The notes below the pieces were generated by a model, which made no database searches, had not been told where the DNA came from, and saw only the letters and a list, made by a program, of their open reading frames with translations. A DNA stretch of 64,000 nt. It comes from Neodontobutis hainanensis. Its lineage: Eukaryota > Chordata > Actinopteri > Gobiiformes > Odontobutidae. Where the stretch lies: assembly GCA_024349245.1 (NCBI GenBank), contig JALDNG010000106.1:817001-881000 (forward strand), given 5' to 3'. How positions within the stretch are numbered: position 1 is the stretch's first letter; each line of letters opens with the position of its first letter. Position numbers and translations under genes: made by a program. Of the stretch, positions 14,562 to 28,339 are shown one piece after another.

Positions 14562-14840
14562 CTAGCCTGGCCAGCCAGACCCATCGACTTTCTTAACAAA
14601 CCCAATTGGGTCTGAACCCCACCCATTTGAGGTTGTCCACCAAGGCTCAGCTGGGGTTTATGCGATGACTCATAAAAAAGTGAAACAAGTTGTGTTGCCA
14701 TAACGCTTGTGTCAGGTTGTTTGTTCCTATGATTGGTTTAATCTGCCTTCATTTGTCCCGCCCCCTGGAAATCATACCCATATCAACATTGACCTGACAA
14801 ATTCTTTGTACAAATAAGAAAAAGAAATGGGACAGGCTAG
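14562..14840. mobile_element. Short nonautonomous element with CTAGCCTG terminal inverted repeats
   Basis: The stretch begins ctagcctggcc and ends gggacaggctag, so the ends are inverted repeats of 8-9 bp. Internal blocks such as ccagccagacccatcgac, aacccaattgggtctga and tcccgccccctggaaatca resemble a repeat I have seen dispersed in other fish genomes. It is 279 bp and has no coding capacity. No clear target-site duplication is visible, so the exact ends are uncertain. Confidence 0.6.
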
Positions 14841-17102
14841 GTATTTGCATTAGCTACTGTATCCCTAGTAAATGTCTTTAGCATCAACATACACTACATT
14901 ACAGATAGCACTTATGTTCGGTAATATTGTTTCTCAGATAAAACAGTCCATTCATTCTACACCTTCTGCAATTGAATAATTAAAACTTAATTATTAAAAA
15001 AATATAACTGTCCAGGCTCAACAACATGACTCAACCGGAGCCGTTGACAGTCTGACAATTTACATCCCTATATACCGATAAAAATTGCCGAAGCATCATC
15101 TGTTTCAAGCTGAGTGGGAGATTTATCTGACTTCTCCCAGTCGCCATGTAGTCCTACCTAATGGCAGTGCCAGATCTGCATTAGGACAGAGCCTGGAAGG
15201 ATGTAAGAGGCCAGCGAAGAGATTTAATGAAGCTTCCTCTGCTGGCTAATTAAAATCTTCCTCTCCTTCGCTCTGTGATTAAGAAGTGTTCTAACAGGAA
15301 GACAGTGTAGAGATAGCCTGGGAGTTTGTATTTTGCAGCTCTAGTAGCAGGTGTCAGCGTGTGGGCGGCGGATACGGTGCGTTTGCATGTTTTAGTGAAA
15401 GCAGTACTAAGTTTTGATTACATTCTGTTTTTATCTGATAAATATAAAACGGGATTTTGAAAAAAACTACGAGTATAAACCAGTAGCGGTTGTTAGAAAG
15501 TCTAATCCTGTGCATTTGTCCTTGTATAGGCAGTATAGTTGCCTGTGGATAGGCTAAAAGGCTACAGCATTATTCTTTGACACATTTTGTCTATATGCTT
15601 AAACTGCTGGAAGGACACCACAAGGGTTTAATTGCGAGGGAAATCCGCAGATATGCACTTAACAAAGTCTTGTATCAAGCCACTGCTGTTCACATTTACC
15701 TAGGGCTAATATGTGTACAGCTGAACAAAATGGAGCACAACTTTTTTGTATTTGCCTTTTTTGGAAAAATTGTATTTTAAAGCACCATAAGCTGTACAGC
15801 TGCCCAAAGCAGATAAACCTAGCACTACTTTCAAATATTGCATGAAAGCTCAGGATGCAGTAAATGAAGTTTGTTATGAAAGTGATCTGACTTACATCCA
15901 GCAGCATCACTACAGTAGATGCTCACAGGCTGCACGAAGTAGAGCTGAGGAATATCTGCCCACAGCTACTAGTGCTGTCAAGAAGTACACACTGCACTTT
16001 TAAATGTGTATTTTCTGTGTTTTATGCCACCAGGTAAGGTCTAACTTTAGATCCCTTTGCAGTATTGACGATAAACCAATTTCTGCCAAATGAAAAAAAC
16101 AAAGATGCAGGAAGACCACAGTCGGGTATAGCTTTAGATGCTGCTTCCACTGGTTTTGTCATGTTTTTCTGTGCATGCCTCGCTGACATAATATTATATT
16201 AGTGGGTGGACATGAAACAGCAATCTCCATCTTGATGAGCTAACTCTGACACCGTTTGCCTATAACATAGACAAACAACTTTACATTATTCTTGATTTTC
16301 TATTGCAGAGATAAAGGGTGAACCTAGGGAGCTTTTGTGCTTTTTGGAGAGCTGCACATTCAACAATTTCTAAATGATCTTACTATAGTTATTATGATTT
16401 AAAGTACGTCAGCCAGAGGGAGAACCTGGAGCCCTTGGGTCTCATGTTTAAGTTTATTATGCAGACTTTGAGCTGCTTCACAATTGCATTACAGCAAATA
16501 TACTAAACTAAAAGTGAATGGAAAGCAGTGGCCCGCAGTGAGAAGCTAAAATATCACAGTAATAAGGCACCTGAAAGAAAACTTCTATTTGGCTTTGAGA
16601 TCTCCTCATTTGAGCAGTTTTCAGCTAGAGTTTAGCTTCTCATTTGGCTGTCTCATCTCAGATAGTCAAATTTCAGCCTGACTGGTGCAGTAAACAAAAT
16701 GTTTAGAAAAGTTTTAAGAGTTTAGAGTTAGGATAAATAACCATGCCTGTGCAAAAATACAGTGAGTTTTATCTGTGCATCTAAGATGACAATTATTTAC
16801 CAAGGTTGGCTTCTATTTAAAGACTGTATCTACGAGTATAGCAATACCAATTATTACTCGCCTTTGGTGTTAAAATTTTAGATTTTTATTTAAATCAGCT
16901 TGCTACACTATGTCCATCTTAAGATCTACTGTTCAAATTAGTATTTTTTCCCCATTATAATTTAACATACTATTCAAAACTATTGCATTTTACTTTGCAC
17001 TAAAACAGGACCCATAAAGGTCACTATCCTAATTACACAGCAGCAGTGCAGAAGTGTGTATCCAGGATATATAGTATGATATATAAAGATGAGTTATGTT
17101 AA

Positions 17103-17142
17103 CCGTGACCCCTAACCGGACAAAGCGGTAGAAAATGAATGA
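17103..17142 (+). mobile_element. 40-bp retroposed fragment flanked by 14-bp direct repeats
   Basis: Only the last 40 bp of the common fish repeat is present: tgacccctaaccggacaaag, then cggtagaaaatgaatga. The flanks are the perfect direct repeat atgagttatgttaa (17089-17102 and 17143-17156). A 14-bp duplication, a 5' truncation and a short (GAAT)n tail are what LINE-driven retroposition leaves. The same family lies in reverse orientation at 23200-23369. Confidence 0.82.
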
Positions 17143-18147
17143 ATGAGTTATGTTAATGCTTTGCTATATGACATTATCACTATTATGCTCATTAAAACAG
17201 ACCTTGCTATATTTATTACTGCACTAAAACAATCCAATCTTAGCCAATACATCGCATCGCACCATCTGTTACTAATCCGTGATCGCTGATTATACGACAT
17301 AATGCTTAAATAAGAACTAAATGGCTTTAACTGCGTCGTCCGTGTGAAAAACGGCGATAAGAATGGCCTCTTGTGGCGGATCTATTTAACCAGTGGAAAA
17401 CACATTGCTTGGACCAATGGTGTCCAGCGGAGCCAGTGACAGCTTTAATTTTGAAACTGGCGGTCAGTGTGATTAGCAAACGGCAGGAGGCTTTTTACAA
17501 AGTGGACCAACTGCCTCCATCACCCGCAGTGTGGGAGGGCAGCAGCGATGGGCGGACAGCGAGAAGATTGTTCGGCAGATACACTGAGCCACATTATTCG
17601 AGGTTTAATGTTGAACTGATGCTGTTTACATTTCTATGTTAAACCCTACCTGCACTGGGGAAAACAAGGCCCTGATGCTATGTGCTACATATAGGACAGT
17701 TTTACATAGAACAAATGCTAATGTCGCCTCATAAAACAAGTTCAAATATAGAGACTATGCGCCTTTATTACAAATGCAAACGGAGCATCAACGGCTTCAT
17801 TTTCCAGTTGGCAGGGAGTTGATGTGTTCTGATATGATTTATTGATCATGTTGAGCACATTAGTTTACCCACTGTGTTCAGTTAAAAAGCAATAACACAT
17901 TTTACACCCTCTGTTCCGTGCAAATGCAATAAAACTAAACTAATTACACAAACTGGGGACAGCGGTGTGATTTGTAAAAGCCCGAGCAGCACGCCGACCT
18001 TTGAGGATTTACCGAGCTCCACCAGAATATTGGAAGTAATACACTGGGATTTTGTTCATTCATAAGATCTTATTACTCTATTTTCACACATTCATCTAGA
18101 TCACAAAATACAGTACCCATTAAAATGCTGTAGGTTCTGTATTTTTT

Positions 18148-18170
18148 TATTTATTATTATTATTATTATT
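18148..18170. repeat. (TTA)n microsatellite
   Basis: About seven TTA/ATT units following a short T run. Confidence 0.85.
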
Positions 18171-18341
18171 TGCTGGGTGTTAATGTTGGAGACACTGGTG
18201 GTGGTGAAGGGATAAGCGAGTGCTGGAGCAGAGAAGTAGTCCCGGGTAGGGTGGCGATGGGGCGGAGTAGGGTTGCGGCACAAGCTGAAAGCTGAATTAA
18301 GAAGTTTAGGGAGTGCTTTAGATGTGGGTGGCTTTATAATG

Positions 18342-18369
18342 ATGAGGAAGGTGAGGAAGGTGAGGAAGC
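18342..18369. repeat. Three tandem 9-bp units
   Basis: The unit gaggaaggt is repeated three times in tandem, the last copy incomplete. A minor purine-rich tandem repeat. Confidence 0.8.
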
Positions 18370-21300
18370 TTTGACGAGTAATAAGGCGGAGGAGTCTTCC
18401 ACGCTGAATTTGTGCTCAGCTTCATTTTCCCACTAAATACATTCTGCACTGTGGGTTAATGTCTATGACTATGTTAAATATAAAAATATAGGTTATATAT
18501 TCTCATCAATGGCCCACTTCACTGTCTTTAAGATCCACTGATTGGCTCTTTTTAGTTGTAGAGTTGGTGCATTGTTTATTGCCCACTGATGACCTGCATG
18601 TACAGGCACAAGACTGGATTAAAACACATTTTTCCTGAATAGACATGAATGTAATTATTTTAAACTGTGTTTTAGTTTAAATACTATTCTATTACATTTT
18701 TGTTTTAGTCCTGTAACCCACAAATACAGTTGGATACACACTCACATACTTTCTGGCGCCTTTGCAATTCTTCTTCCAGTGTAATACAGACCCATCTGTT
18801 TTAATTCTTCTTTATCATATGCTTTTATCACTCTATAATAAAAACATATTAAACAAAAATGAATAGAATAGCAATAGGCTTTGAGGAAAAGTAGCATCCA
18901 TCAGCTTTTTCTCTCTTTGCCATCAGTAGTAATTGATATTTGAGGCCTCCTTTTCTCGGCCCGGCCTTCTTTTCTCGAAATGAGCTTTTGAAACGGCAAG
19001 AAAACAGCTGAGGCGGTGGAAATGGAATTGGTTGTGTGTCGGTGCATGAGAGAGTGGGATTATCCTGCTGTAATGTCAGCCTTATTAAACACTATTACAC
19101 TCTATAGATCAGGAGGGGATCTGAAAAGGATAGAGTGGACACCCATCTTTGTGTGAAGTGAGATTATAAAACCATAAATGAGGCTTTTATTATACACCTA
19201 ACTTAATCCCTCAATATGGTCCAAGGCAATATATTATTATTACATTATTTGTCTTAATTGAATATTTGGTTCAGTATTCAGTTTCTCGAATAACCTTGTT
19301 CAGAGGCTAAACCTGGTGTAGAGTATGCTGTGAGCACTTCCTAAGATATTTGTTGCCACAGCCTAACACATTTTTTCACAGTTCGCGGTGTTATTCAGGT
19401 GAAAATGTAGTGTATCTGGCAAGAAATAGTGTGAGAGCTATGTACACAAGATTGAAATAGAACTCCTGCAATATAATTAGAGGTTTTAAAAATGAGAGAT
19501 CAACTTCCCTAAGAAATGTGCTAATATTGTATGTCCACATAAACTTGTAATATTCACACAGACTTTTAACTCATCCCGCAATCATTCCTCCAACTTTACC
19601 AACAAAACAAAGTGTGGTTTTATTTCATGCTCACAGGAAAATAACTTTTGTTTTTCTGTGTGGCATTAGTTTTGACCGCTGCTGCAAGTTATCTAAACCA
19701 TCAACAGACTGGATAAAGAAACCAGTTTTTATGTGGTAACAAACCAAAAAGTTTCTTTATAAATACATTATTGCATTTATTATAACAACGGAAATTATTG
19801 TCTTTATTATAAAATATAAATAAAGTATCTAATAAGATAAAGAATACAATTTAATTAATTTATATGGCAATAAAAAGCATTCTCTTAGCTCTGTTTGTAA
19901 AGAGTAGAGTTTCCAGAATTAGCAGCTCTAGAGTCTCTTTCTCACACACTCAAGCACTCAGCCACCTGGCACAGTTTACACTTGTCGCCCACTTTTAAAA
20001 GTCACGAAAGTACAACAGTACTTCAATGTAAAATTAGAACGCCTATATTTCTATTATAAAGCAGTAGAAGGAAAAAAAATATGGTTCCATAAAACTTGCA
20101 TATGGAGTCTCCCCAACATAAACTTAAGTTAAAATTACTTTAAACGTATGACTACAATATCTAGTTAAAGATTCAGTTAATGTATGATTTGTATCAGTAA
20201 ACACACTTAAATGAAATGTGTTCACTGATGCAGTTAACTTATGTAGGTTTGACATGATTTTGCACCTTTGTCCTTAAAGGTTATATTACAACACTATTAA
20301 AATCTGAAAAGATACATGGCTTAACATCTAAACTCTAATAACACAGATTAAAAGATAATGCTTAGATAATTGCATGTAAGGATGATCACACGCATGCAAA
20401 AGTTTAATTTCCAATAGAATACATCAGCTGCACAAGCTCCATACAGAAAAATTAGACTGAGATGGTTTTCCTGGACAGTGAGGAATCAGTAACTGTGCCT
20501 TGGAATATAATTGCCACAGCATGGATCTAGTTGGCAACCAGCAGTCACATTGGTGTGTTTGGACCCTGGCATCACTCACTGCAGATGGAAACGGGTTGGG
20601 GGGTGAGCAGAACACGTACCCGGTTTCTGCCCCACTGGGAGGAAATGGAGGCCTTAGGTGAATCATACAAATCCAACACCATTTTTTCTCTTTTTCTCTT
20701 TTTTTTTTTTTACTGAAGCTTCTTATGATGTCTAACAGCATGAGAATAACAGTATTGTGGTGTGACCAGGTTACAAGTGTGTGTGTTCACAGTGCAGAGA
20801 GCGTGTGCCATCCTCAGATCATTAACAAGACAAGCTTGTGCTCCAGTTGTGCTCATTCTCCTCTAATTACTGGCAAATGTTTCCCGCTAGTCCAATGAAG
20901 GCACACTTTATCATGGCAGATGACTGCATGAAGTGCTTTGTGTCCTTTGCTAAGTAAGTTCTCCACTGCACAAAGTCCAACCACATTAGAAAGGCGACAC
21001 AACGTGTAGCAGCGTGCCGGCTGCCAAAGAAAACAAATGCAAACTCCCCCTACACCTGGAAAGGTTACATATTTTCCACTGAAGGATGGTTAGTCAGAAT
21101 CACAGCGGGAAGCCGGGGGTGGGCAGTAGATATGATCTAATGATATAATGATGTAGAGATGACATAATGGAGCTAGAGTGAAATTAAAATGCATCAATCA
21201 ATTGAAATGCTTTCAGTTGTGTACACCCTCACACTCTTTCTATAGCTTACTTTCTTTTTCTAAATATTGCTGTTAGATCATTTTAATGACTAGTAAGTAC

Positions 21301-22079
21301 ATTAACTTGTGTCCTATTTCACTGCAATGCTCATTGTATATTTTTATATTTTCACCATCATCTCACTTAGAAAAGTAATTCTAATTCAATTAAGGCTAAA
21401 CATAAATATCATATATTACTTTTATTAGAGAGTGTTGGTGTTGTGTAGTGACTTTACTCTTTACAGAAATTAAAGGAGCCTGTATTTGAGCTTTGGGCAT
21501 GTACAATGTATTCCACTGGTGTGAAAACAGTGTCAATAATTACAACTGCTTTGCTTTGGGCTGCCCAATTGTAATCTAATTGTAGCCATAAAGCAGGCGA
21601 ACACACTTCTTGGCTTTATACCTAGTGACTTGTGACACTCAAAAGCCTATGTGTTTTTTCAGGAAAAGGCTCTTGTATGTCGACATATGAAGACATTAGA
21701 ACCCATGTTCAAAGCTGGCTTTATGAAGATTGTTTAAATTAAAAACAGTACCTTTGGGGCTCTGTGACACACTGGTTGTTAACATTTGAACATTTGATTT
21801 ATTAATCTATGCATGGATCACTTTGAGGAACAGAAGTCTAGGCATAGACGTGTTAAATATTCTGGGATATCTGTAACTGTCAGACTTCTGAAAACCTCTC
21901 AGGGTTTTTACATTTTCTCACCATGTTGTGTTTATTCAAGTGCCATGAGAAAAAACATTCTTTTTAAACAGGAACATTGACAATTGCGAATCTTGGTGTG
22001 AGTGCTTTTTTTTTTTTGTTTCAATTGTAGCATTCATTTGATTAGATTCGAGTCTGGTGCTGGAAGTTTGAAAGCGGGA

Positions 22080-22410
22080 TTTAGCCAACTGCTGTACAGA
22101 GAGAGTCGGAGAGAGCGCCTCACCCGAAGCGTTTAAATTGACTGATCCTTTTTAATTTCACTCCAGCTCCATTATGTCGTTGTTGATGTTACCAAAGGGC
22201 TGCCGTATCATTATCTCCCTCTTTTGTTTGGGCTTCCTTTTTTTGAGAAGACACTGCAGTTGTTTATTTTCCACAAGAAGGGCTTTATGCTAATGAAACC
22301 TCTGCTAAAGACAATTGGCTGTCGATTTAACTTCATGTTACGATCACAATCAGCATCTATCATATGGAAGGGACGCAGAAGGCGAGGAGAAGTATGGTCA
22401 TGGTAATCTT
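22080..22410. promoter_or_regulatory. Possible conserved regulatory stretch with an octamer site
   Basis: This non-repetitive segment carries atgctaat (POU octamer-like) at 22287-22294, forkhead-like tgtttatttt, and tttaattt cores. It stands out from the surrounding AT-rich filler by its sequence complexity. Overlapping short open frames on both strands have no recognisable domain. Offered as an enhancer candidate only. Confidence 0.22.
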
Positions 22411-23040
22411 GATAACACCTTATAAGAAATTTATTACACTTCCATAAACATGTATGCATACTTATTCTTCCCACAAAGATAAAGAGCTTTGCACTCGCTG
22501 TGTTTGCAGCAGTGTGCAAACTTGTTTTATGTTGTGAAGGAAAAGAATGGATTTACAGAAAAAGAAAGCACTTGGGTGTAAATATACTTTAACAATGCAA
22601 AGCGAAGATCTCCACAAATAGAAACAGGAGATTTTATGAAATAGACTCACTCACCTATAGCACCATAATAACTTCACAAAATACTTTTCACTGTATGAGC
22701 TTAGAGCAAAATTCCCACTTCATTCTTGTGTCCCAACATTTTTTTTTTTCAATACAGAATGATTAAGAAGTGTAAAGCTAAATAGTACATCAAGACTAGT
22801 AAAAGTGATTTTTGAAACATGAACCATTCCAATAAACTGCTGGGGGTTGAAACTGTTTCTTGTTATAACTGGAAAAGTAATATCTTATTGACTGCAACAA
22901 TATTCTAAAGCTCTTTATATTTTCACAAACAAATATATTATTTTCCAAATAGAACTTTTTGTTCTGCATTGTGAACCATAGCCAGGTTAACTGCGGGTAC
23001 ATGAAACACCCACTAAAGCAAATAAACAAGATTTTGTTTT

Positions 23041-23199
23041 TTGGGGCGCAGTGGCTCAGGAGGTAGAGCAGGTCATTCAATAACTCTGAGGTTGGCGGTT
23101 GAGTTCATACTGTTGTTGGGTTCTTGGGCAGAAACACCTCCCAGAGTCCATGCGATTGGTGTATGAATGTGTGTGATTGTGGTGTGTGAATGGAAGCAT
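23041..23199 (+). mobile_element. tRNA-derived SINE copy, interrupted
   Basis: The 5' part is tRNA-like: an A-box match tggctcaggagg at 23052-23063, and a decayed B-box (ggttgagttc) at 23097-23106. The head gcagtggctcaggaggtaga and the later gttgttgggttcttgggca and gtgtatgaatgtgtgtga blocks align with the fuller copy at 60737-61050. Another repeat interrupts it at 23200. The B-box has lost the consensus GGTTCGANNCC, so it is unlikely to drive Pol III transcription. Confidence 0.78.
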
Positions 23200-23369
23200 T
23201 CATTAATTAATTTTCTACCGCTTAGTCCCGTTAAGAGTCGCGGGTGACTGGAGCCTATCCCAGCAGCTTTGGCCTGAACAGTGGCCAGTTAGTCGCCGGG
23301 CTGGCATTTTTATAGACAGACAATGACAGACAACCATTCACTCACATTCATTCACTAGGGACACTTAAA
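23200..23369 (-). mobile_element. Retroposed repeat inserted next to or in a SINE, with 13-bp target-site duplication
   Basis: The insert begins tcattaattaattttctacc in plus-strand reading, passes through gactggagcctatcccag and cagtggccagttagtcgc, and ends cattcactagggacactta. Perfect direct repeats tgaatggaagcat flank it at 23187-23199 and 23370-23382. Read on the minus strand, the 3' end is agcggtagaaaatt plus an AT-rich tail, matching the 40-bp fragment at 17103. The duplication length fits LINE-type retroposition. Confidence 0.82.
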
Positions 23370-26300
23370 TGAATGGAAGCATAAGAATACATAAAAAAAA
23401 TAACCTATATACAGTAAATGCATGCCAACTAGCATTGACATTGGCAGTTTTTTTATTTCTATAATATGGTAAACTTGAATGAATGAACTACTAAACTATG
23501 GTGAGGACTTTCCACTAAAGAAGAGTCTGGGTCTATGTAACTGTTATGTTGGTTTACATAAATAGACACTCATTCAATACAGGCAACATGGAGTCATCAA
23601 TTTACCTCAAGAGCCCATGGGTGCACATGGAGGACAAGCAGACACCAGTGTGTTTGATCCATCAATCCCACAACTTTCTCACATATTCCACTGATTACTC
23701 ATAGATTTAAATTTGAACAATGTAAAAAAAAAACAATTGAAACTTCGTATTTCCACATTGTCTCGCTCTTCCTTGTGTTCTTCAGTTGTTCACGCTTCCA
23801 GTGTCTTTTACTGTTAGGACATTATAGCAAGGACCATAAAATCCTTGTTTTACTGTGCACGTTAAGCCTCCGCCCGCACCGTTTTGTCTCCAAAGTAAGA
23901 TTTAGAGTGGGACTGTGCTCTCCTTCGCTCAGTTAAGTGATGTTGTTTGAGAGGTTTACCACCTTGTTAGTTCCTTTGACACAGGACTCTTCAGTTGCAC
24001 CATAAACATAGCTATAAAGGGATCAGTGAAGCTGACCTCTCAAGTCCATAAAAAGATCGACTCTACAATAATGTCAGCAACACTGTAGATAGAGCCCGGG
24101 GCTGTCTCTGAGCCACACTGTCCTGCTTTGTCTTCATTCAAATAGAGTTTGTAATTGGCTGTCTGTCCTAAAAATGTGACAAAATAAGTTTTAATTGTGT
24201 TTTAATTTCTTGCTTTCATCTATTTTTACTTTTCACTTTTTAAAATGCATATCATTTTGAGGTGTAGTTATCTCTTGAGTTGGCAATTAAGACCAATCCA
24301 ATCCCTGGACTTTGCCATTGTGCCTTTTTAGCTGCTTCTTTCTTGCTGTGGAAAGAAGCATGGTAACTGGTAACACATATTTGATAATGTGAGAACATTG
24401 TTCCTCCTCCTATGATGAAATTATTGTTTAAAAACAGCCATGAAGTGGGCTGTTATGTCATGCAGCATGCTTTGGTGTGACCATCTCTGCCTGAAATAAT
24501 TAAAGCCGTCTTCATCTATCGTCTTTTGATTGGCTCACGGTTGATGTCTTTTTGACCCATTTTTCTTGTCTCTTGGGGAGGAAGCCTGAGTGACATTTGA
24601 GTTTTCACACAGTTGTGCTTCATTATTTCCAAGGCACAGTTGTGTTTACTTTTCATTCTACAGTACACTAAATAATCTCCCTCCCAACTTCTCTAACCTT
24701 GCTTTTGGTGTAAATTAAAAATGTGCTGCTGCATCAAAAAGCACTTAATGAGAACAACAGGTGTGTGTACCTTTGAGGGAAAAAGTCACAAGAGGAATTA
24801 AGGAAGGTGGTGCTGTAACAGATGATGTTTGATGCAGGGCTGTTCTAGTCTGAATGATACAACATAATGAAGTGAAGACTTGTATAACACAATGGAGAGG
24901 GGCCTGTCGTCAGTGCAATCGAGATTATTAGCTCTGATTATCTTTGTTAATGCTGAACTAAAATTGCTTGCATTTAAAGAGCTTATTTTGTCCATTCTCT
25001 TTGATTCTCTATAATGGATCTTTGGTCGATGTGTTTCTCTAAAGCCCGATTCAATGCTTCAGTCTGTGTGCACAAAATACCTAATAAAATACCTAATTAC
25101 AACTGAATAAATCAATGTAACTGATTAATTTTAAAAAACTACCAGGAGGGAAGATCGACAATCAAATTAAAATGAAAATAGAGAATGTGTGAGGTTGTAC
25201 CGTAATTGAAAGCAAAATTGTATCTGTTGCTAAGTTAGTGGGACTGACGGAGTATATGGAAGGATGCTCAAAATTATTCCATAAAGAATTAAGAAAAAAA
25301 TTGAATGATGATTAAAAGTGAATACCAAAAGTGTCAGTCCAAACACCTTATCCAGAAACACAACCTCAATATAATGTAAGCATATTTGTTTCTTTTTTTT
25401 CTTATTAGCTTCAAGACAAATTAAACATTTGGTTCTTGACACGCTCATGTTGTCGCTCAGACAGAAATAATAAGGGCAAAGCAGTGTCTAATATTGCTGT
25501 TAAGTAAACAACCATGTCTTTGCTGGTATACAGTTGTAAACATTAGCTTTAATTACTTGTTAAGTTATTGTACTTCTGAAAAGGATCTAGGAATATGGTG
25601 ACTATGACATAAGGCATATACATTGTTTTACTATATTTACTTTTATATAAATGTTTGCATATAGGGTAGACACTATAATTTGAGCCATCTAAAGCAGAAG
25701 CTAAAATTATAATAATATCAAAACCTGCACTTCGTGGCCATCAGTGGTACTATCCTTTAGGCTATTTCCCAGTATTTTCCAATAGTCTCTATTTCTAATC
25801 TGCATGGGGCCCATTTCCTCTATTTTAATAATTTCCTGTGGTGTGTTACATCCACTGATCCCTAAATGTCATGCCGAGATTCAAATCACAAAGCAGGCCA
25901 GGGGAGAAATACAAGAAAGTAGCAATGTTGTGTTTGCTCTGGTTGTGAAACAGAGGCCTATAAAGATGAAAGTTAAAATGCCAGGTTGTAAACACCTGTG
26001 AGGTTCTTTAGAGACAAACATGGTGCACTGAAAAGACCAAAGGTAGGGATGAACACATGCAATACAATCCAAATGTGCATAACTTAAACATAGAAAAATC
26101 ACATCGACAAGTTTGGAAGCACCCAGAGTATGTAAAAAGCAAAAACTCTTCAGTTAATTAATAGGCTGCTTAATCTCCTACACTGGGATGCCTGGCTCAT
26201 CTTATGTCACTAATTAAGAAACATCCTTCTCAACACTGGAGCTGAAATGTTCAGGAGAAGCCTCTCCATTCTGTAGTGCAAATCACTGATAGCGCCTCAT

Positions 26301-27846
26301 ACTCTCAGTGAAATAAATAAAATGAGCGAGGAAGGCTGATGGAGCGAGAGAGCGGCAGAGAGAAGAGCTGTTTATTTGGAGGGTTTCAAAGTGTTGTTCC
26401 TGATTACATGTGTAATGACTCAGAGTAGGGTTTAAAGTGCTGCTGCCATTGCTTTGAAAGACAAACTGAAGGAGAGATGTTGCATTCTAACGTCTCATAG
26501 TGTTTGTAGATGTTGATTAATGGATGGCTGGATTCGTGGATTATTTTATTCTACTTATGGATATCATTTTGGGTAACTTGCTTTATAATATACACATTGC
26601 CAAAGTCAGATTCCAAATCTTGAATATAAAGATTTGGAATGTGACAAACCTCAAAGGTTGCTGAGCCCTTAAAGCGAGGTAACTGACCAGCTGATCTGCA
26701 CTGAGCAATGGCTGTATGTGAACTGCCCTGTTTGGAATGTTATTGGGAACAGGACTAGATAAGACTACATTACAGCATCAAGACTTGTATCAGAAGTCTG
26801 ATAGTTTATGTAGAGTGATCTCATGGCAAAAGTCAGTTAATTTTCAGTTAATCTCTTGAGGTATTTACTAGTATATGAACTTATTAGGTAATTTAAAGGT
26901 AGAGAATTTCTTTTATTTTTCCACTAAACTTCCAGGCTGCATCTTACCATCTCTGCAACTCATCCTTTGCATCGCCTTCTTGCTCACCACGCTGCCTTTT
27001 GATTTCAAGAGCTGAACTATTCTGCAACATTTGTTGATGTGGTTCTGCAAGTAAATGCTGCAGAATTGTGCTCCTCTTGGAATTGTTCTTCTTCGCTGAC
27101 CACCACCAGGAGAGGAACCCACCATCATCGGCTACACAGTCCACCGCTACAGATACAGACAAACAGTTCATTCATGTCCACTTACACACTCCCCCCGCCT
27201 AAAGTTGATGGACCTTTAAAACCATTTCTTGGGCTATGTTATTAAGTCTTTTAGCTGGAATAGCCTCACTATTAGGTAAAGGAAATGAAGTGTTAGTCTC
27301 CACTTGTAATGTGAGATTTTTAAGCTCAAACAGGGTTGATAACAGTCGTCCTATTAAACTTATTGGCCTTGAATAATTTAAGACAGAAAGTAATCAGAGA
27401 AGCCGACAGACCAAAGACAGATGGACGTGATGGACGGTGAAGGCACTAAACACTAAGTACGTGCCAGTTGCTGCTGTGTTGTTCAGGTCCAGTGAGTAAG
27501 TGCGAGTGTGAAGTCTGCTGCCTCTGGGTCTCAGTCAGGGCCTGGTCTGGGGCTCTGAGCCTTGCACTTGAAGATGTTCTGGATGACTTCCAGATCTCAT
27601 TAACCTTGGGCCAAGGGCCTAGAATTAGATCCGTGCCCCAAAGGCTACATGGTCAGGTCTGAATTTTCTTACACTGCTACTTCAGATGTGAATATGTCTG
27701 GATCCTCTACAACCTCCTACAGGGAAGAGACAAATTATAGTCAATGTTTGTATAATACTGCCGTGTAATGCTTACCTGTCTGTTACAGTGAAACGCTGAA
27801 TGTGCGAGCTATGTGTCAAGCTCAAATAATGATTTTACAATCCCAG

Positions 27847-27930
27847 GCCCAATCTCAATTATCTAACTTCCCTAACTCTTTCCCATAGCTCTACCCCTTG
27901 GTCCTCCAAAAGAAGGGGTAAGGGGTCACC
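27847..27930. repeat. Fragment of a pyrimidine-rich dispersed repeat
   Basis: The pattern ggcccaatctcaattatcta, then cttccctaactctttccc and aaggggtaaggggtca, resembles one end of a family of fish DNA-transposon fragments that start with a 'cccaatt..cttccct' block. Only one end seems present. Family naming would need a database. Confidence 0.35.
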
Positions 27931-28339
27931 ACAACATAGATGTATAATATTCAAGTTTTTATTTTATTTTATAATATAGTCTCATTTACTTTATAATATA
28001 CATGATAATGTCTAATAATACATCCATCATCATACAGAAGTTTAAAATCTTCTGCAAACAGGAGACTGTGACATGAATTTAAAATTTTGTCTCCCAATGA
28101 TCACAAACCTATATAATCAAGAAAAACCTATTATTTAGTCACATTCTGTTTTGCTGTTATTTGGACTAAATAAATGATAAAACACATTATGTATAAGATT
28201 GGCAACACAACAGTGTCTGCACCGCATGGCAACTCTGGTGTTCCTCGATTGTGGAAGTGCACTACATTTCAGATCTTATTTATTTATCTTAATTATTGTT
28301 TCTGTTTATTTTGTAGGCTATTTATTTAAACATTTGAAA

